Below are positions 12,359 through 22,799 of a stretch of 64,000 nucleotides of DNA, in pieces. The translations under genes and the position numbers were made by a program. Source of the DNA: Anisus vortex (Eukaryota; Mollusca; Gastropoda; Planorbidae); assembly GCA_949126835.1 (NCBI GenBank), contig OX421508.1:16904898-16968897 (forward strand), read 5' to 3'. The notes beneath the pieces are model-generated. The model had not been told where the DNA came from, made no database searches, and saw nothing but the letters and a program-made list of their open reading frames with translations. How positions within the stretch are numbered: position 1 is the first letter of the stretch; each line of letters begins with the position of its first letter.

Positions 12359-13351
12359 AACTACATCAGGGATCATCAGAACTTGGGTCTCACCATGAAC
12401 CCTCACCCTATCATTGTTGATGACGGCCTTAGATCCCGAGAAAACAGTCTGACGCCGCAGTCAGTCTCCGGCATGTCGCCAAACTCCAACAGAAACGCCT
12501 CACCTTGCTCCGACGTAGCCCGCAGCCTCAGCCCGCTGCCTCCCAACGAGAGCCCGTCCAACAACATGGACCACGTGAAGAGGCCGATGAACGCGTTCAT
12601 GGTGTGGTCACGTGGCCAGAGACGGAAGATGGCCCAGGAGAATCCCAAAATGCACAACTCGGAGATCAGCAAAAGACTGGGGGCGGAATGGAAACTTCTT
12701 TCCGAGGAAGAGAAGAGACCTTTCATAGACGAGGCGAAGCGTCTGAGGGCGTTGCATATGAAGGAGCACCCCGATTACAAATACCGACCCCGGAGGAAGC
12801 CTAAGTCGTTGATGAAAAAGGATAAATACTCGTTTCCGCTTCACCCCATGCTACCAGGCATGAACGGATCCACCCTGGGTTCCATGGCCCATTCCTTCGC
12901 ATCGTTGGCCGCATCGCACCACCAGTCCGAACTTTTGGCCGCTTCCAGCTCTTCCTTCGACAAGGCCCGGCACCCTTTCCTCCCCCCGACCTCCACCTAC
13001 GGGCTGTACCCGCACCTGGAGGCCGCCGCCGCAGCTGCTGCCGCAGCCGCCAACTCAGCCAAGCTGGACACTGCCACGTCCTTGTCTTCTCTCACCGGGC
13101 TCCGGCATCCGGACAGCCTCGCTTCGAGCCCGCTGTACGCCCCTTACTTCACGGGGCACCCGCACCCGTCCCTGTCGGCGCTGCCTCCCGCGGCTCACGC
13201 GCATGCGGCAGCGGCGGCGGCCGGGCTCGGCCAGTACTTCGTGCCGTACATGTCCTCGTCTTACATGACGGCCCCGCAGGACGTCCACAGACCACTTGCT
13301 TACGTCCTGGTGAAACCCGAGGATCACTTCAGACACCCAACTGTCTTATGA
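12359..13351 (+). CDS. SoxB2: SoxB2-like HMG-box transcription factor (Sox14/21 group), main coding exon
   Basis: This encodes a nuclear, sequence-specific DNA-binding protein; SoxB factors bind AACAAT-type sites, bend DNA and act in neural and ectodermal development. The exon opens after a T-rich tract and TTTACAG at 12358. The first good ATG is at 12395, giving 318 residues and a stop at 13349-13351. Residues 60-138 are a complete HMG box with [19 protein letters not shown] and [19 protein letters not shown]. SoxB1 proteins usually have RRKTK at that point, whereas RRKPK followed by KDKYSFPL favours SoxB2. Residues 1-57 are Ser/Pro/Asn-rich; vertebrate Sox14/21 have only a few residues before the box. 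Poly-Ala runs lie at 210-219 and 271-276. The exon is much richer in G+C than its surroundings. The frame is open upstream of 12395 (intron plus 37 bases of exon), so a start in an earlier exon cannot be excluded. Sox identity is certain; the B2 assignment is likely. Confidence 0.93.
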   Translation, partial: NYIRDHQNLGLTMNPHPIIVDDGLRSRENSLTPQSVSGMSPNSNRNASPCSDVARSLSPLPPNESPSNNMDHVKRPMNAFMVWSRGQRRKMAQENPKMHNSEISKRLGAEWKLLSEEEKRPFIDEAKRLRALHMKEHPDYKYRPRRKPKSLMKKDKYSFPLHPMLPGMNGSTLGSMAHSFASLAASHHQSELLAASSSSFDKARHPFLPPTSTYGLYPHLEAAAAAAAAAANSAKLDTATSLSSLTGLRHPDSLASSPLYAPYFTGHPHPSLSALPPAAHAHAAAAAAGLGQYFVPYMSSSYMTAPQDVHRPLAYVLVKPEDHFRHPTVL

Positions 13352-14060
13352 CAGTATCATGACAATAAATCCCTTCAATCTGACCTGGACACAATTTATC
13401 AATCCCGTAAAAGGACCAACTAGATCCAATTCAATTAAGAAAAACAAAATTTTTTATGAAAAATTATATTTATAAATTTATAACAAAAACATGGTTGGAA
13501 GTAGTTAAATATTTACATACAATTTTTATCTTTATTTATGTGATGTCATTTAAGAATATCGAAGCTGTGTGCAAACATATTGTAGCTGTTCTTTGTTAAA
13601 TCCTGCACAAAAACCTTAAGCTGTGCAAAGCGACCTTTAAATTCGGGGTAAAAGCAATATACAGCAGGGGTCGGCAACCGACGTAACGCATGCCAAAGCT
13701 GGCACGCCAATTGATTTTAAATGGCATGCAGAAGATCCTTAAAAACGTCAAGTCTCTTCTATGAGAAATTGATTGGTGGGCGCAGGTTGACTTCAGGTTG
13801 TCGGCACGCTGATTACTAAAAATCATGCATTGGCACGCTATTATCAAGAGATTGCCTACCCCTGCAATACACAGATAGGGCCATGGTAAGAACCACAACC
13901 CATCATGGTTTGTTGGTCTATGGAGAAACCCCAAGAGAGCATCGTCGTAATAAAACTTCATTGTGATCTCAAAAACTTTATTTTTCAAAACTATAATGTT
14001 ATGTTTTCCCTTTTTTATTTGTTTATATTCAAAATCCGTTTTATGCATAATAAAAATATG
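13352..14060 (+). other. Probable 3' UTR of the Sox gene
   Basis: AATAAA hexamers on the + strand occur at 13364-13369 (only 13 bases after the stop), 13949-13954 and 14049-14054. Either of the later two would give a 3' UTR of 0.6-0.7 kb that includes the MITE at 13665-13864. Which site is used cannot be told from sequence. Confidence 0.5.
13665..13864. mobile_element. 200-bp hAT-like MITE
   Basis: The left end is CAGGGGTCGGCAACC and the right end, reversed, is CAGGGGTAGGCAATC. These are short terminal inverted repeats of the type common in hAT elements. Flanks CAATATAC (13655-13662) and CAATACAC (13865-13872) match at 7 of 8 positions, as expected of an 8-bp target duplication, with two extra bases (AG) at the left. 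GGCACGC words recur inside in several orientations. There is no coding capacity. Confidence 0.7.
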
Positions 14061-15094
14061 TGTACCGTTTCTTTATTATTGTCAGTCACTGTAAATAGTT
14101 TGAAATTTGGTCATGTGGTCTCTCTTGTGGAGTGGAGAAAGACTTGAACAGTAAAAGTCAATCTCAACATATTTTTATTTTCTACCTTTGTTTTAGCAAA
14201 GTAAATTTTTGGTTTGGTGTGTAAGTTTGTCTGACCGAGCAGAAGTAATTTGTTGTTCTAAACTTCATTGTTAAATTATAGGCTTACAATATTTTCATGA
14301 TCTCAAATTTTTTTTAATGTAGCATATGTTTGTGTGTGTGTGTGTGTATATATATAGATCTAGTCTACAGTGATATATCACAAAATCTCTGTTTGTTTAA
14401 GAACGTATTTGTTCCACTGTTTCTATCATATGCTATGCTAGTTACAAATCTATATACTATATAGACACGGCGTGACAATGGTTTTATAAAAACTTAGAAT
14501 TAATATGTTCCCACTGAAAGTCAAGGGATAGTTCACTATATTTAGAATATATATATATAGATATAGATATATAACTAGAGCCTAGCTATAACTATAACTA
14601 ACTGTAACTAATTCCACACATTTTGCATTATTTATTGTGGATACAAATTCAGTGGAGGCATATATTATATAGAAAATCTTTTTTTTAATGATGTTATAGT
14701 ACGACTTGGTTTTTGGGCGGGAAGTTGAGTTAAAGTTAGTGGGGTTTTTTTTTATTCTTAATCTATGGACAGCCATCTAGCTTAATATATATACATATAT
14801 AGTATATGTTAATACAAACAAACATAATTCATGCCCGGTACTGCTCAACATTTCCTTTTATAATTCAATTGAAATTACTTCAGGGAATATGCGTGACTAC
14901 ATATCAAACTAGAAGCTGCCATATTGTATGTTCTGAATGACTTTATTAAGCTTTTTACATTGTTAGTTTTTGTAATAAAAAGTCGAGACTACTAAAGTTA
15001 TTGTATTAGTAATTTTGTTTTACACACTATAAACATTTAGAGCAAATATATAACAACCGTATTTTTATCCGTATTTATAACCTAAGTACATTTA
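13873..15094. other. AT-rich noncoding DNA downstream of the Sox gene
   Basis: It contains poly-A signals at 13949 and 14049 (see the 3' UTR entry), a GT/AT microsatellite at 14328-14356 and AT runs at 14548-14575. No ORF with a recognisable domain is present. Confidence 0.5.
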
Positions 15095-15376
15095 AAGTAA
15101 GTAAAATTAAAGTATCCCGTCGGACAAAATTGATCCATTGGGCCGATGAAGCAGCGTTCACCAGTTTCTGTGGCCACGGCACACTAGGTGATTGTGTGGC
15201 AAACACTATGCACAGCCGCCTTTACTTTACCCCAACTAAGGTCAGGTAACCATCAGAGCTGGGTAGACTCAGGGACACCCTCTAGGTCCGGGGAAATTCC
15301 TAGCCTCCGCCAAGATTCGAACCCAAGACCTTTGGTTCGCCAGCCGAACGCTCTGCCAGTTGGGCACCGTGCCCCC
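15095..15376 (-). mobile_element. tRNA-derived SINE, best-preserved copy
   Basis: Read on the minus strand, it begins at 15376 with GGGGCACGGTGCCCAACTGG, then GAGCGTTCGGCTGGC, and a B box in GGGTTCGAATCTTGG: a tRNA-like head of ~70 bp. The body carries CTACCCAGCTCTGATGG. The 3' tail is GGTGAACGCTGCTTCATCGG, then ATGGATCAATTTTGTCCGA, ending in an A/T-rich stretch with ACTTTAA. The tail matches the 3' end of the LINE at 33604-33663. Its head abuts the first unit of the 81-bp satellite with no spacer. Confidence 0.85.
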
Positions 15377-16790
15377 AAACACAATTAGTTTTAACTGAAA
15401 ACTAAATTCCGTATTTCCGGAACAAGTTTTAAACAAACGTGTATATTACACATAACCAAACACAATTAGTTTTAACTGAAAACTAAATTCCGTATTTCCG
15501 GAACAAGTTTTAAACAAACGTGTATATTACACATAACCAAACACAATTAGTTTTAACTGAAAACTAAATTCCGTATTTCCGGAACAAGTTTTAAACAAAC
15601 GTGTATATTACACATAACCAAACACAAATAATTTTAACTGAAAACTAAATTCCGTATTTCCGGAACAAATTTTAAACAAACGTGTATATTACACATAACC
15701 AAACACAATTAGTTTTAACTGAAAACTAAATTCCGCATTTCCGGAACAAGTTTTAAACAAACGTGTATATTACACATAACCAAACACAATTAGTTTTAAC
15801 TGAAAACTAAATTCCGTATTTCCGGAACAAGTTCTAAACAAACGTGTATATTTTACATAACCAAACACAATTAGTTTTAACTGAAAACTAAATTCCGTAT
15901 TTCCGGAACAAGTTTTAAACAAACGTGTATATTACACATAACCAAACACAATTAGTTTTAACTGAAAACTAAATTCCGTATTTCCGGAACAAGTTTTAAA
16001 CAAACGTGTATATTACACATAACCAAACACAATAAGTTTTAACTGAAAACTAAATTCCGTATTTCCGGAACAAGTTTTAAACAAACGTGTATATTACACA
16101 TACCCAAACACAATTAGTTTTTACTGAAAACTAAATTCCGTATTACCGGAACAAGTTTTAAACAAACGTGTATATTACACATAACCAAACACAATTAGTT
16201 TTAACTAAAAACTAAATTCCGTATTTCCGGAACAAGTTTTTAACAAACGTGTATATTACACATATCCAAATACAATTAGTTTTAACTGAAAACTAAATTC
16301 CGTATTTCCGGAACAAGTTTTAAACAAACGTATATATTACACATACCCAAACACAATTAGTTTTAACTGAAAACTAAATTCCGTATTTCCGGAACAAGTT
16401 TTAAACAAACGTGTATATTACACATATCCAAACACAATTAGTTTTAACTGAAAACTAAATTCCGTATTTCCGGAACAAGTTTTAAACAAACGTGTATATT
16501 ACACATATCCAAACACAATTAGTTTTAACTGAAAACTAAATTCCGTATTTCCGGAACAAGTTTTAAACAAACGTGTATATTACACATATTTAAACACAAT
16601 TAGTTTTAACTGAAAATTAAATTCCGTATTTCCGGAACAAGTTTTAAACGAACGATAGTACACATATCCAAACACAATTAGTTTTAACTGAAAACTAAAT
16701 TACGTATTTCCGGAACAAGTTTTAAACGAACGTGTATATTACACTTAACCAAACACAATTAGTTTTAACTAAAAACTAAATTCCGTTGAA
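15376..16790. repeat. 81-bp satellite, ~17 copies
   Basis: Seventeen-odd tandem copies with a period of exactly 81 bp over the first units (starts at 15376, 15457, 15538). Landmarks are CAAACACAATTAGTTTTAAC, CCGTATTTCCGGAACAAG and AACGTGTATATTACACAT. Each unit contains the palindrome TTCCGGAA and two near-palindromic words. Copies differ by only a few substitutions. The last units (from ~16640) carry deletions and more changes. Confidence 0.95.
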
Positions 16791-16794
16791 TTAT

Positions 16795-18604
16795 ACAAAA
16801 GTTGTACACATTTAAAAAAAAAACTAAATTCAGTCATTCAAATCTTTAGATTGGTTGGTTTATACAAGAGTTCTGATTGGTTGGTTCAAACACACCGCTT
16901 ATTCTCTTATTGTTAAAGTAATTCTGATTTGTAGATACATAAAAGCTTTCCAATTGGCTGAAATACAAATCCCTTCCGGTTTATTGCTACTAACACGTGA
17001 CTTAGTGGCGTTCAATTCACACCAATCTCTAGAATCTAGAAGATACATTTATCAACACATTTGAGTGGTGTTGATTCACACAACCCGTTCTGCTTTATTC
17101 ATTCAAACATCACTCGGTGTTTGCCGATTCACACAGCCTTTCATGTTCAACTATTTAGAGTCTTCAATGCCTGTTAACAAAATAAACAATACAAAAGCAC
17201 CAACATAAAAAAAATCAATTTAGTCCCACTCGTTAAAACAGGAACTGAGAATCAATGATCGATATTGCTATACTAACATTAACGTTGTTTTATTGAACAA
17301 ATCTTTTCCTTTAGGAAAAATCACAAATCTGTTTTTTAAATATTCTAAGTATTGTGCTGACAACATGATCTCATCGAATGTGGAGGCTAATAAAGCTTCT
17401 TTTCACTAGCCCCATAGGGTCTTCGGTGTAAACTTTTAATCTCATCGTATTTCAGGCCAATACAAATCAAGTTATGAATGAGAATATGTTTTGTCGACTG
17501 AAAGATGTGTTATCATCATCATATTTAAAAAAAAATATTGTTTTTGAACTTTGGCATCCGCTTTAATGTTTTGCAGGGGCGTATGCTATCTTGTGTGAGC
17601 TAGAGTACTGCAAAAAACATATTGTAGGTGGGTTAGGGTTAGGGTTAGGGTGCCCTGCCCAGCTCTCCGTGCAATACAAGCAATGTAACTACCCCAAAGT
17701 TCGCCTCTGCCTCTATAGATCCCTACGACAAGTGTTGTTGTGTTTTCTTTGGTGATATCTGCATCTAAAGCTCTTTTTTATAATATGGACTGGGAGAAAT
17801 GATTGTTTTCTATATCAATATATCGGACGGACTACGGGATAATCCGTTTAGTTTCAGACGTTCAGTTGTTCTCCCTTTAAAAAAACACTGATCTATAAAT
17901 AGAATATAGAATATATAACAACCAATAAAAATAATGTTTTTCGTATACATCCTTTATATGCATTTTGTTAAGTATTAAGTAGGCCTATTAGCTTTTCAAA
18001 GATTTCGCTTATTGCCATTCACAACAAAAATAGAAAAGTTAATAGATCTATAAATGATTTAAACTTAGAATATTGAAGAAAATAATGTCCGTCAAGTGTA
18101 TTCAACAATGCGCAGCATAAAGGTAATAATGCAAAGAACAATGTGAGCCTAACATACCAAAAAGTCTTATTTAGTTGTTTATAAATCTAGGTTGATAGGA
18201 ACACGAATTGGGGGATTTTGTATAGCATAGTCATGTAAAGCTTATATATAAATATAAAATATTAATCATTTATATAGGCCAGTGTTTTGAAATAGTAGTA
18301 ATATGGCGGCTTTGCCTCAGATGGTTTGTACACCCGTGTGCAATTATTTTAATTTTTTATTTTAAAGATCAGTGTCTAAGTCCGCTTTGAAATGTGTGCA
18401 GTATTTGGCCAACAATGATATTAAAGTGTGTTTCAAGAATGTATCGATGATAATAATGATTTCTGTGGACTATCACACACTGACTATCTATTGCTTGGGG
18501 AAATTATAGTTCTGAGACAGGGACATTAACGGATTTAATTAAGGCTAACAGTTATAGTTTTTTTTTCCATTGATTAGTTGTGTTCACACGAAGAGACAGA
18601 CAGA

Positions 18605-18647
<43 letters not shown>

Positions 18648-19285
18648 CGCCACTGAGAGATTAAGAAATAGCCATGAGTTTTAAAAGAGATTATTTTGTT
18701 GTATAAATGTCATATATAAAAATATTGTCCATATATAGAGAGAGAGAGTGAGAGAGGAGAAAGAAAGAAAGAGTGAGAAAGGGTTAGCTAAATCGTGTAT
18801 GTGTTTGTGTATGTGAGACTCTTGTCTGATGTACAGAGATAAAGAACTGTACATTGTAAAGAACAATAGATGAATGCATGAATGGGGAATGACCAATATA
18901 TCTTGAGTAGATGTCAACTGATTGATCTAATTGTATCCATTGTGTTAAATTGTGTTTAGCCATTGTTAGTTTAAAGGCAATACATTGTGTACTAAAGTTG
19001 TATGTCTTTATTCCCCCCCCCCCCCAACACTATATGTGTACAATACAAACATTGTCAAAGTGTATTGATGAAGCGACAGAAAAAAATAAAATTAGATTTA
19101 TTAGATACAAAGTCATTCTACGAGTTTTTCTTTATTTTATTGTCTCGTTTGTAATGTCTAACTTTTGATGTGTACATTTGTCAATTTCAACCCACATTAT
19201 AAATTTAATCACTTTTCTTGCTGTTTCATTTTTTTTTTCTGTTTTTTTTTTAAATACTAGGCTGCCACCAAAAAACATTACTTTA
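16795..19285. other. Noncoding DNA with microsatellites and a short telomere-like tract
   Basis: No exon or mobile element was recognised. Notable tracts are TTAGGG x3 at 17631-17651, GA at 18607-18642 and GA/GAAA at 18736-18780, and a C run at 19014-19024. Open frames at 16855-17064, 18681-18917 and 18950-19168 have no domain. Confidence 0.5.
17631..17651 (+). repeat. Interstitial telomere-like tract (TTAGGG)3
   Basis: Three perfect TTAGGG units in the + direction, flanked by GGTGGG and GTGCCC. TTAGGG is the usual animal telomere unit, molluscs included. Three units may reflect break repair or chance. Confidence 0.7.
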
Positions 19286-19289
19286 CAAT

Positions 19290-20015
19290 TACATACATCT
19301 AAGTCAAATTAGATACATTTATATCTAATTACATACTTATATATTTAATTACATACATTTATATCTAATTACATACATTTAAGTCAAATTAGATACATTT
19401 ATATCTAATTACATACATTTATATCTATTTACATACATTTAAGTCAAATTAGATACATTTATATCTAATTACATACATTTATATCTAATTACATACATTT
19501 ATATCTAATTACATACATTTATATCTAATTACATACATTTAAGTCAAATTACCTACATTTATATCTAATTACATACATTTAAGTCAAATTAGATACATTT
19601 ATATCTAATTACATACATTTATATCTAATTACATACATTTATATCTAATTACATACATTTATATCTAATTACATACATTTATATCTAATTACATACATCT
19701 AAGTCAAATTAGATACATTTATATCTAATTACATACTTATATATTTAATTACGTACATTTATATCTAATTACATACATTTAAGTCAAATTAGATACATTT
19801 ATATCTAATTACATACATTTAAGTCAAATTAGATACATTTATATCTAATTACATACATTTATATCTAATTACATACATTTAAGTCAAATTAGATACATTT
19901 ATATCTAATTACATACATTTATATCTAATTACATACATTTATATCTAATTACATACATTTATATCTAATTACATACATTTATATCTAATTACATACATTT
20001 AAGTCACATTACATA
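19290..20015. repeat. 20-bp satellite with a 400-bp higher-order repeat
   Basis: About 36 copies of a 20-bp unit in two main forms: ATATCTAATTACATACATTT, and a form with AAGTCAAATTAGATACATTT. A distinctive run (ACATCTAAGTCAAATTAGAT followed shortly by ACTTATATATTTAATTAC) occurs at 19296 and again at 19696, exactly 400 bp (20 units) apart. Confidence 0.92.
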
Positions 20016-20480
20016 GCTTTAAGTTAAATTTTATACATTTAATTCAATTTACACGATTTAAGTCAATTAATATAACTTTAAGTTAAATTACATTTAAGTC
20101 AATTTATATTAAGTTTAGGTTAAATTAACTTTAAGTCAATTTATATTAAGTTTAGGTTAAATTACTCTTAAAAGTTATATTACATACAATTAAGTCAAAT
20201 GACATACACCTAGGTCAATTTATATAGTTTGAAGTTAAATAACATTTAAGTCAATTTATATTAAGTTTAGGTTAAATTACGTTTATATCAATTTATATTA
20301 AGTTTATTAAATTACAATTAAACATTAAATTAAATACATTTAAGTCAAATGACATACACCTAAGTCAATTTATATAGCTTTAAGTTTAATTACATTTAAT
20401 TCAATTTATATAATTTTAAGTTTCATTACTTAAGTTAAATTTAGGTCAATTGATATGATTTTATGTCAAATTACAATCAA
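20016..20480. repeat. Degenerate tail of the 20-bp satellite family
   Basis: Related AT-rich words (TTTAAGTCAATTTATATTAA, AAGTTAAATTACATTTAAGT) recur with irregular spacing and many changes. This looks like an older, decayed part of the same array. Confidence 0.75.
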
Positions 20481-20585
20481 GGTAATGTTAGATGAAATTA
20501 CAGTCTATAAAATTAATTGAGCTTACATAGATTTAAGGCTAATGACATAAAAGTAAAAAAAAATTGTAATTTAGTTAAATAATCT

Positions 20586-20772
20586 AGTGCCGGTGAAGTA
20601 GCGTTCAACAGTGACAGTGTTCACGGCATACTAGGGGATTGTGTGGCCAGCATCAAAGCTGGGTAGATTCAGGGACACCTTGCAGACCCGGGTAAAAAAA
20701 TAAGCAGACTATAGGATACGAACCCGGGACGTTTGATACGCAGCCAAACGCGCTGACGCTCGAGCACCAAGT
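20586..20772 (-). mobile_element. tRNA-derived SINE, shortened copy
   Basis: The same family as at 15095-15376. On the minus strand the head starts GGTGCTCGAGCGTCAGCGCG, the B-box region is CCCGGGTTCGTATCC, and the body has CTACCCAGCTTTGATGCTGG. The tail stops soon after CTACTTCACCGGC, so most of the LINE-like 3' tail is lost. It lies head-to-head with the composite element starting at 20813. Confidence 0.75.
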
Positions 20773-20812
20773 TTATTTACATAAGGTCAAGTATACAGTA
20801 TACATTAGGAAC

Positions 20813-21080
20813 ACGATGGTTGAGCTGGCAGCGCGTTCGGTTGGCATACAGAAGGTCCTGGGTGTCACGGTCCTGGACGCAACCATGACTTTGTAGCACA
20901 TAGCCCTAGCTATGACACCTTCAGGAGCCGACTGAAGACTCACCCTTTTCGTCAGCAGAATTAGCGTATTACTACATATTTCGTTGTCTATCTGTATTAT
21001 GTAACTGTCGTCTGCGCATAGAACTGTCACCAACGGGATATGCGCTATATTAGCACCGTTATTATTTATTTATTTATTAT
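20813..21080 (+). mobile_element. Composite retroposon: tRNA-like head plus LINE 3' end
   Basis: The + strand begins with a tRNA-like head (GGTTGAGCTGGCAGCGCG, then GGTCCTGGGT). From about 20921 a frame reads DTFRSRLKTHPFRQQN and stops. This is like the C-terminal tip of many non-LTR retrotransposon ORF2 proteins (xFxxxLKTHLF). A 3' tail follows with CTGCGCATAGAACTGTCACC and ACGGGATATGCGCTATATTA, ending in ATT-type repeats. It is either a SINE that acquired a LINE tail or two adjacent insertions. The tail reappears inverted at 5066-5145. Confidence 0.65.
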
Positions 21081-22125
21081 TTATTAATGTAGATAGATAG
21101 ATAGTAGTGTGTAACGTAAGATCATAGATTAGCGTAAGTTTAGGATAGAAAGGAGGAGAGTAGTCTGACGTCATAACATATCTCTCTCTTTCACACAACT
21201 ATAACTCTCCCTCCACCCTTCAACACCTCTCTCCAACCTTCACTACATTCTATTATTTCCCAATTCAGAGATTACTAACTAAATGCTGCCGAAATGGTAC
21301 TCAATTCTGGATGAATGAGAATGTATGTGTCAGTTATATGAAAACTACAATGTATATATTTATATTATGCCTTCGATTATTAATTCATGTTGTTATTTTA
21401 ATGTACATATATATATATAGGCATTACGTCATTGACCCCAAACTCGACGCCTAGCTTAACCCCCACTCCCCCTTTTGTGCTTCCCCTGCCGTCCCCTTAT
21501 CTCCCCATCACCTACCCAACTCACGGGGGCAGCGGCGCGTTAGTTCATACCTTTGTCCCGGTGGATACTGAGAAACTGACCAGATAAGTCGTTTCACACA
21601 TATATAACACTTCTCGGGGAAGTTTGACCGCGGACCACTTGACATAGAGATATTAAGTCCCCTGTAGCAAGACCACCGTAAGTATTTACGATGGTCTTGC
21701 CTGTAGGGAAGATAAATCATTTCCCCTTTTCTCTGTTACCCTACCACCCCGCTTGTTGGCTGTATTAATTGCTTTCATCTAGACCCCCCACCCCGCCTAC
21801 CCCCTACCCCTTCTCCCTCTAGTGAGCCATCCCATTATACAGAAATATCTTCGAACTAGCCAATCGGAACCATATCTAAATCTAAAGTAAGGAAGTTAGC
21901 CAACCAAATTGAGATACACGACGTGATTTAGAGTCGCAAGAACGCGAGGGCATAAACTTAGGCAATCTTGGTTTGGCGCTCGGCCTGTAAACTTAGAACT
22001 GGAGCCTAGAAGTCCCTATCTGTACATTTTCGACTCGCATATCGAATTTCCCCGCATGTTTAGATTCTAGGTTCACGGACGTAATGATAGATTAATGACA
22101 GTACTATACGCTAGTGCTAGCTATT
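21081..22125. other. Noncoding DNA with a hairpin
   Basis: There is a short GATA tract at 21091-21105 and an AT tract at 21407-21419. TACGTCA at 21425 resembles a CRE site, and a strong hairpin lies at 21660-21708. The rest is C-rich or AT-rich sequence with no recognised gene. Confidence 0.45.
21660..21708. other. Near-perfect hairpin, ~22-bp arms
   Basis: The left arm (21660-21681) contains GCAAGACCACCGTAA and the right arm (21686-21708) contains TTACGATGGTCTTGC. The pairing extends outward to CCCTGTAG / CTGTAGGG with small mismatches. The loop is 4 nt. The arms are long enough to form a stable stem in RNA or a cruciform in DNA, but the loop is shorter than in most animal pre-miRNAs. Confidence 0.75.
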
Positions 22126-22450
22126 AAGATAAGATAAGATAAGATAATATTGCTTTATTGATCCAAATAAATGGAAATTTGACTTGATTACATAAATTCC
22201 GTCTTTCAGCATACCTAAAACAATATTAAAGAACCATTTGTACTCAAACACAATAGACATTCACGCACACTATCATACCATTTATCATACAAGAAAAAGT
22301 AGGCCTATTATTTAGGAGTCAGCTATTGAGCCATTGTATTTCCTGGCTGAAAGGTGATTCTTTTGAAAGAGTCTCACTGACAGTGGAACAAAAGAGTTCT
22401 TCAATCTCTCTGTTCTTGCCCTTATAGAAAGAAGCCGACTAACATGCTTG
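22126..22450 (-). mobile_element. 3' end of a CR1/L2/Jockey-like LINE
   Basis: The minus-strand frame ending at 22312 closes with SRLLSIRARTERLKNSFVP followed by LSVRLFQKN. This resembles the RTNRLKNSF(I/L)PxAIRLxN motif at the C-terminus of ORF2 in several non-LTR clades. About 185 bp of 3' UTR follows and ends in a tandem (TTATC)n tail (22128-22148), as in LINEs with microsatellite tails. The element is 5'-truncated: coding homology stops near 22450, where the CA-rich array begins. Confidence 0.7.
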
Positions 22451-22474
22451 CACACAAACTCATACAAGAATATA

Positions 22475-22797
22475 TAAACACATAAACACACACGCACACA
22501 TACATAAACACACACGCACACATACATAAACACACACGCACACATACATAAACACACACGCACACATACATAAACACACACGCACACATACATAAACACA
22601 CACGCACACATACATAAACACACACGCACACATACATAAACACACACGCACACATACATAAACACACACGCACACATACATAAACACACACGCACACATA
22701 CATAAACACACACGCACACATACATAAACACACACGCACACATACATAAACACACACGCACACATACATAAACACACACGCACACATACATAAACGT
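22475..22797. repeat. 22-bp CA-rich minisatellite, ~14 perfect copies
   Basis: Identical head-to-tail copies of CATAAACACACACGCACACA plus TA. As 22 is not divisible by 3, the minus strand is open in all three frames, giving CVCVYVC-type repeats fused by chance to the LINE remnant. The lack of variants indicates recent expansion. Confidence 0.95.
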
Positions 22798-22799
22798 AC

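Noticed and set aside
12215..12394. Hydrophobic N-terminal extension of the Sox ORF, resembling a signal or membrane segment
   Set aside because: It is the translated polypyrimidine tract of an intron. A clear acceptor (TTTACAG) sits at 12358 and Sox proteins are nuclear.
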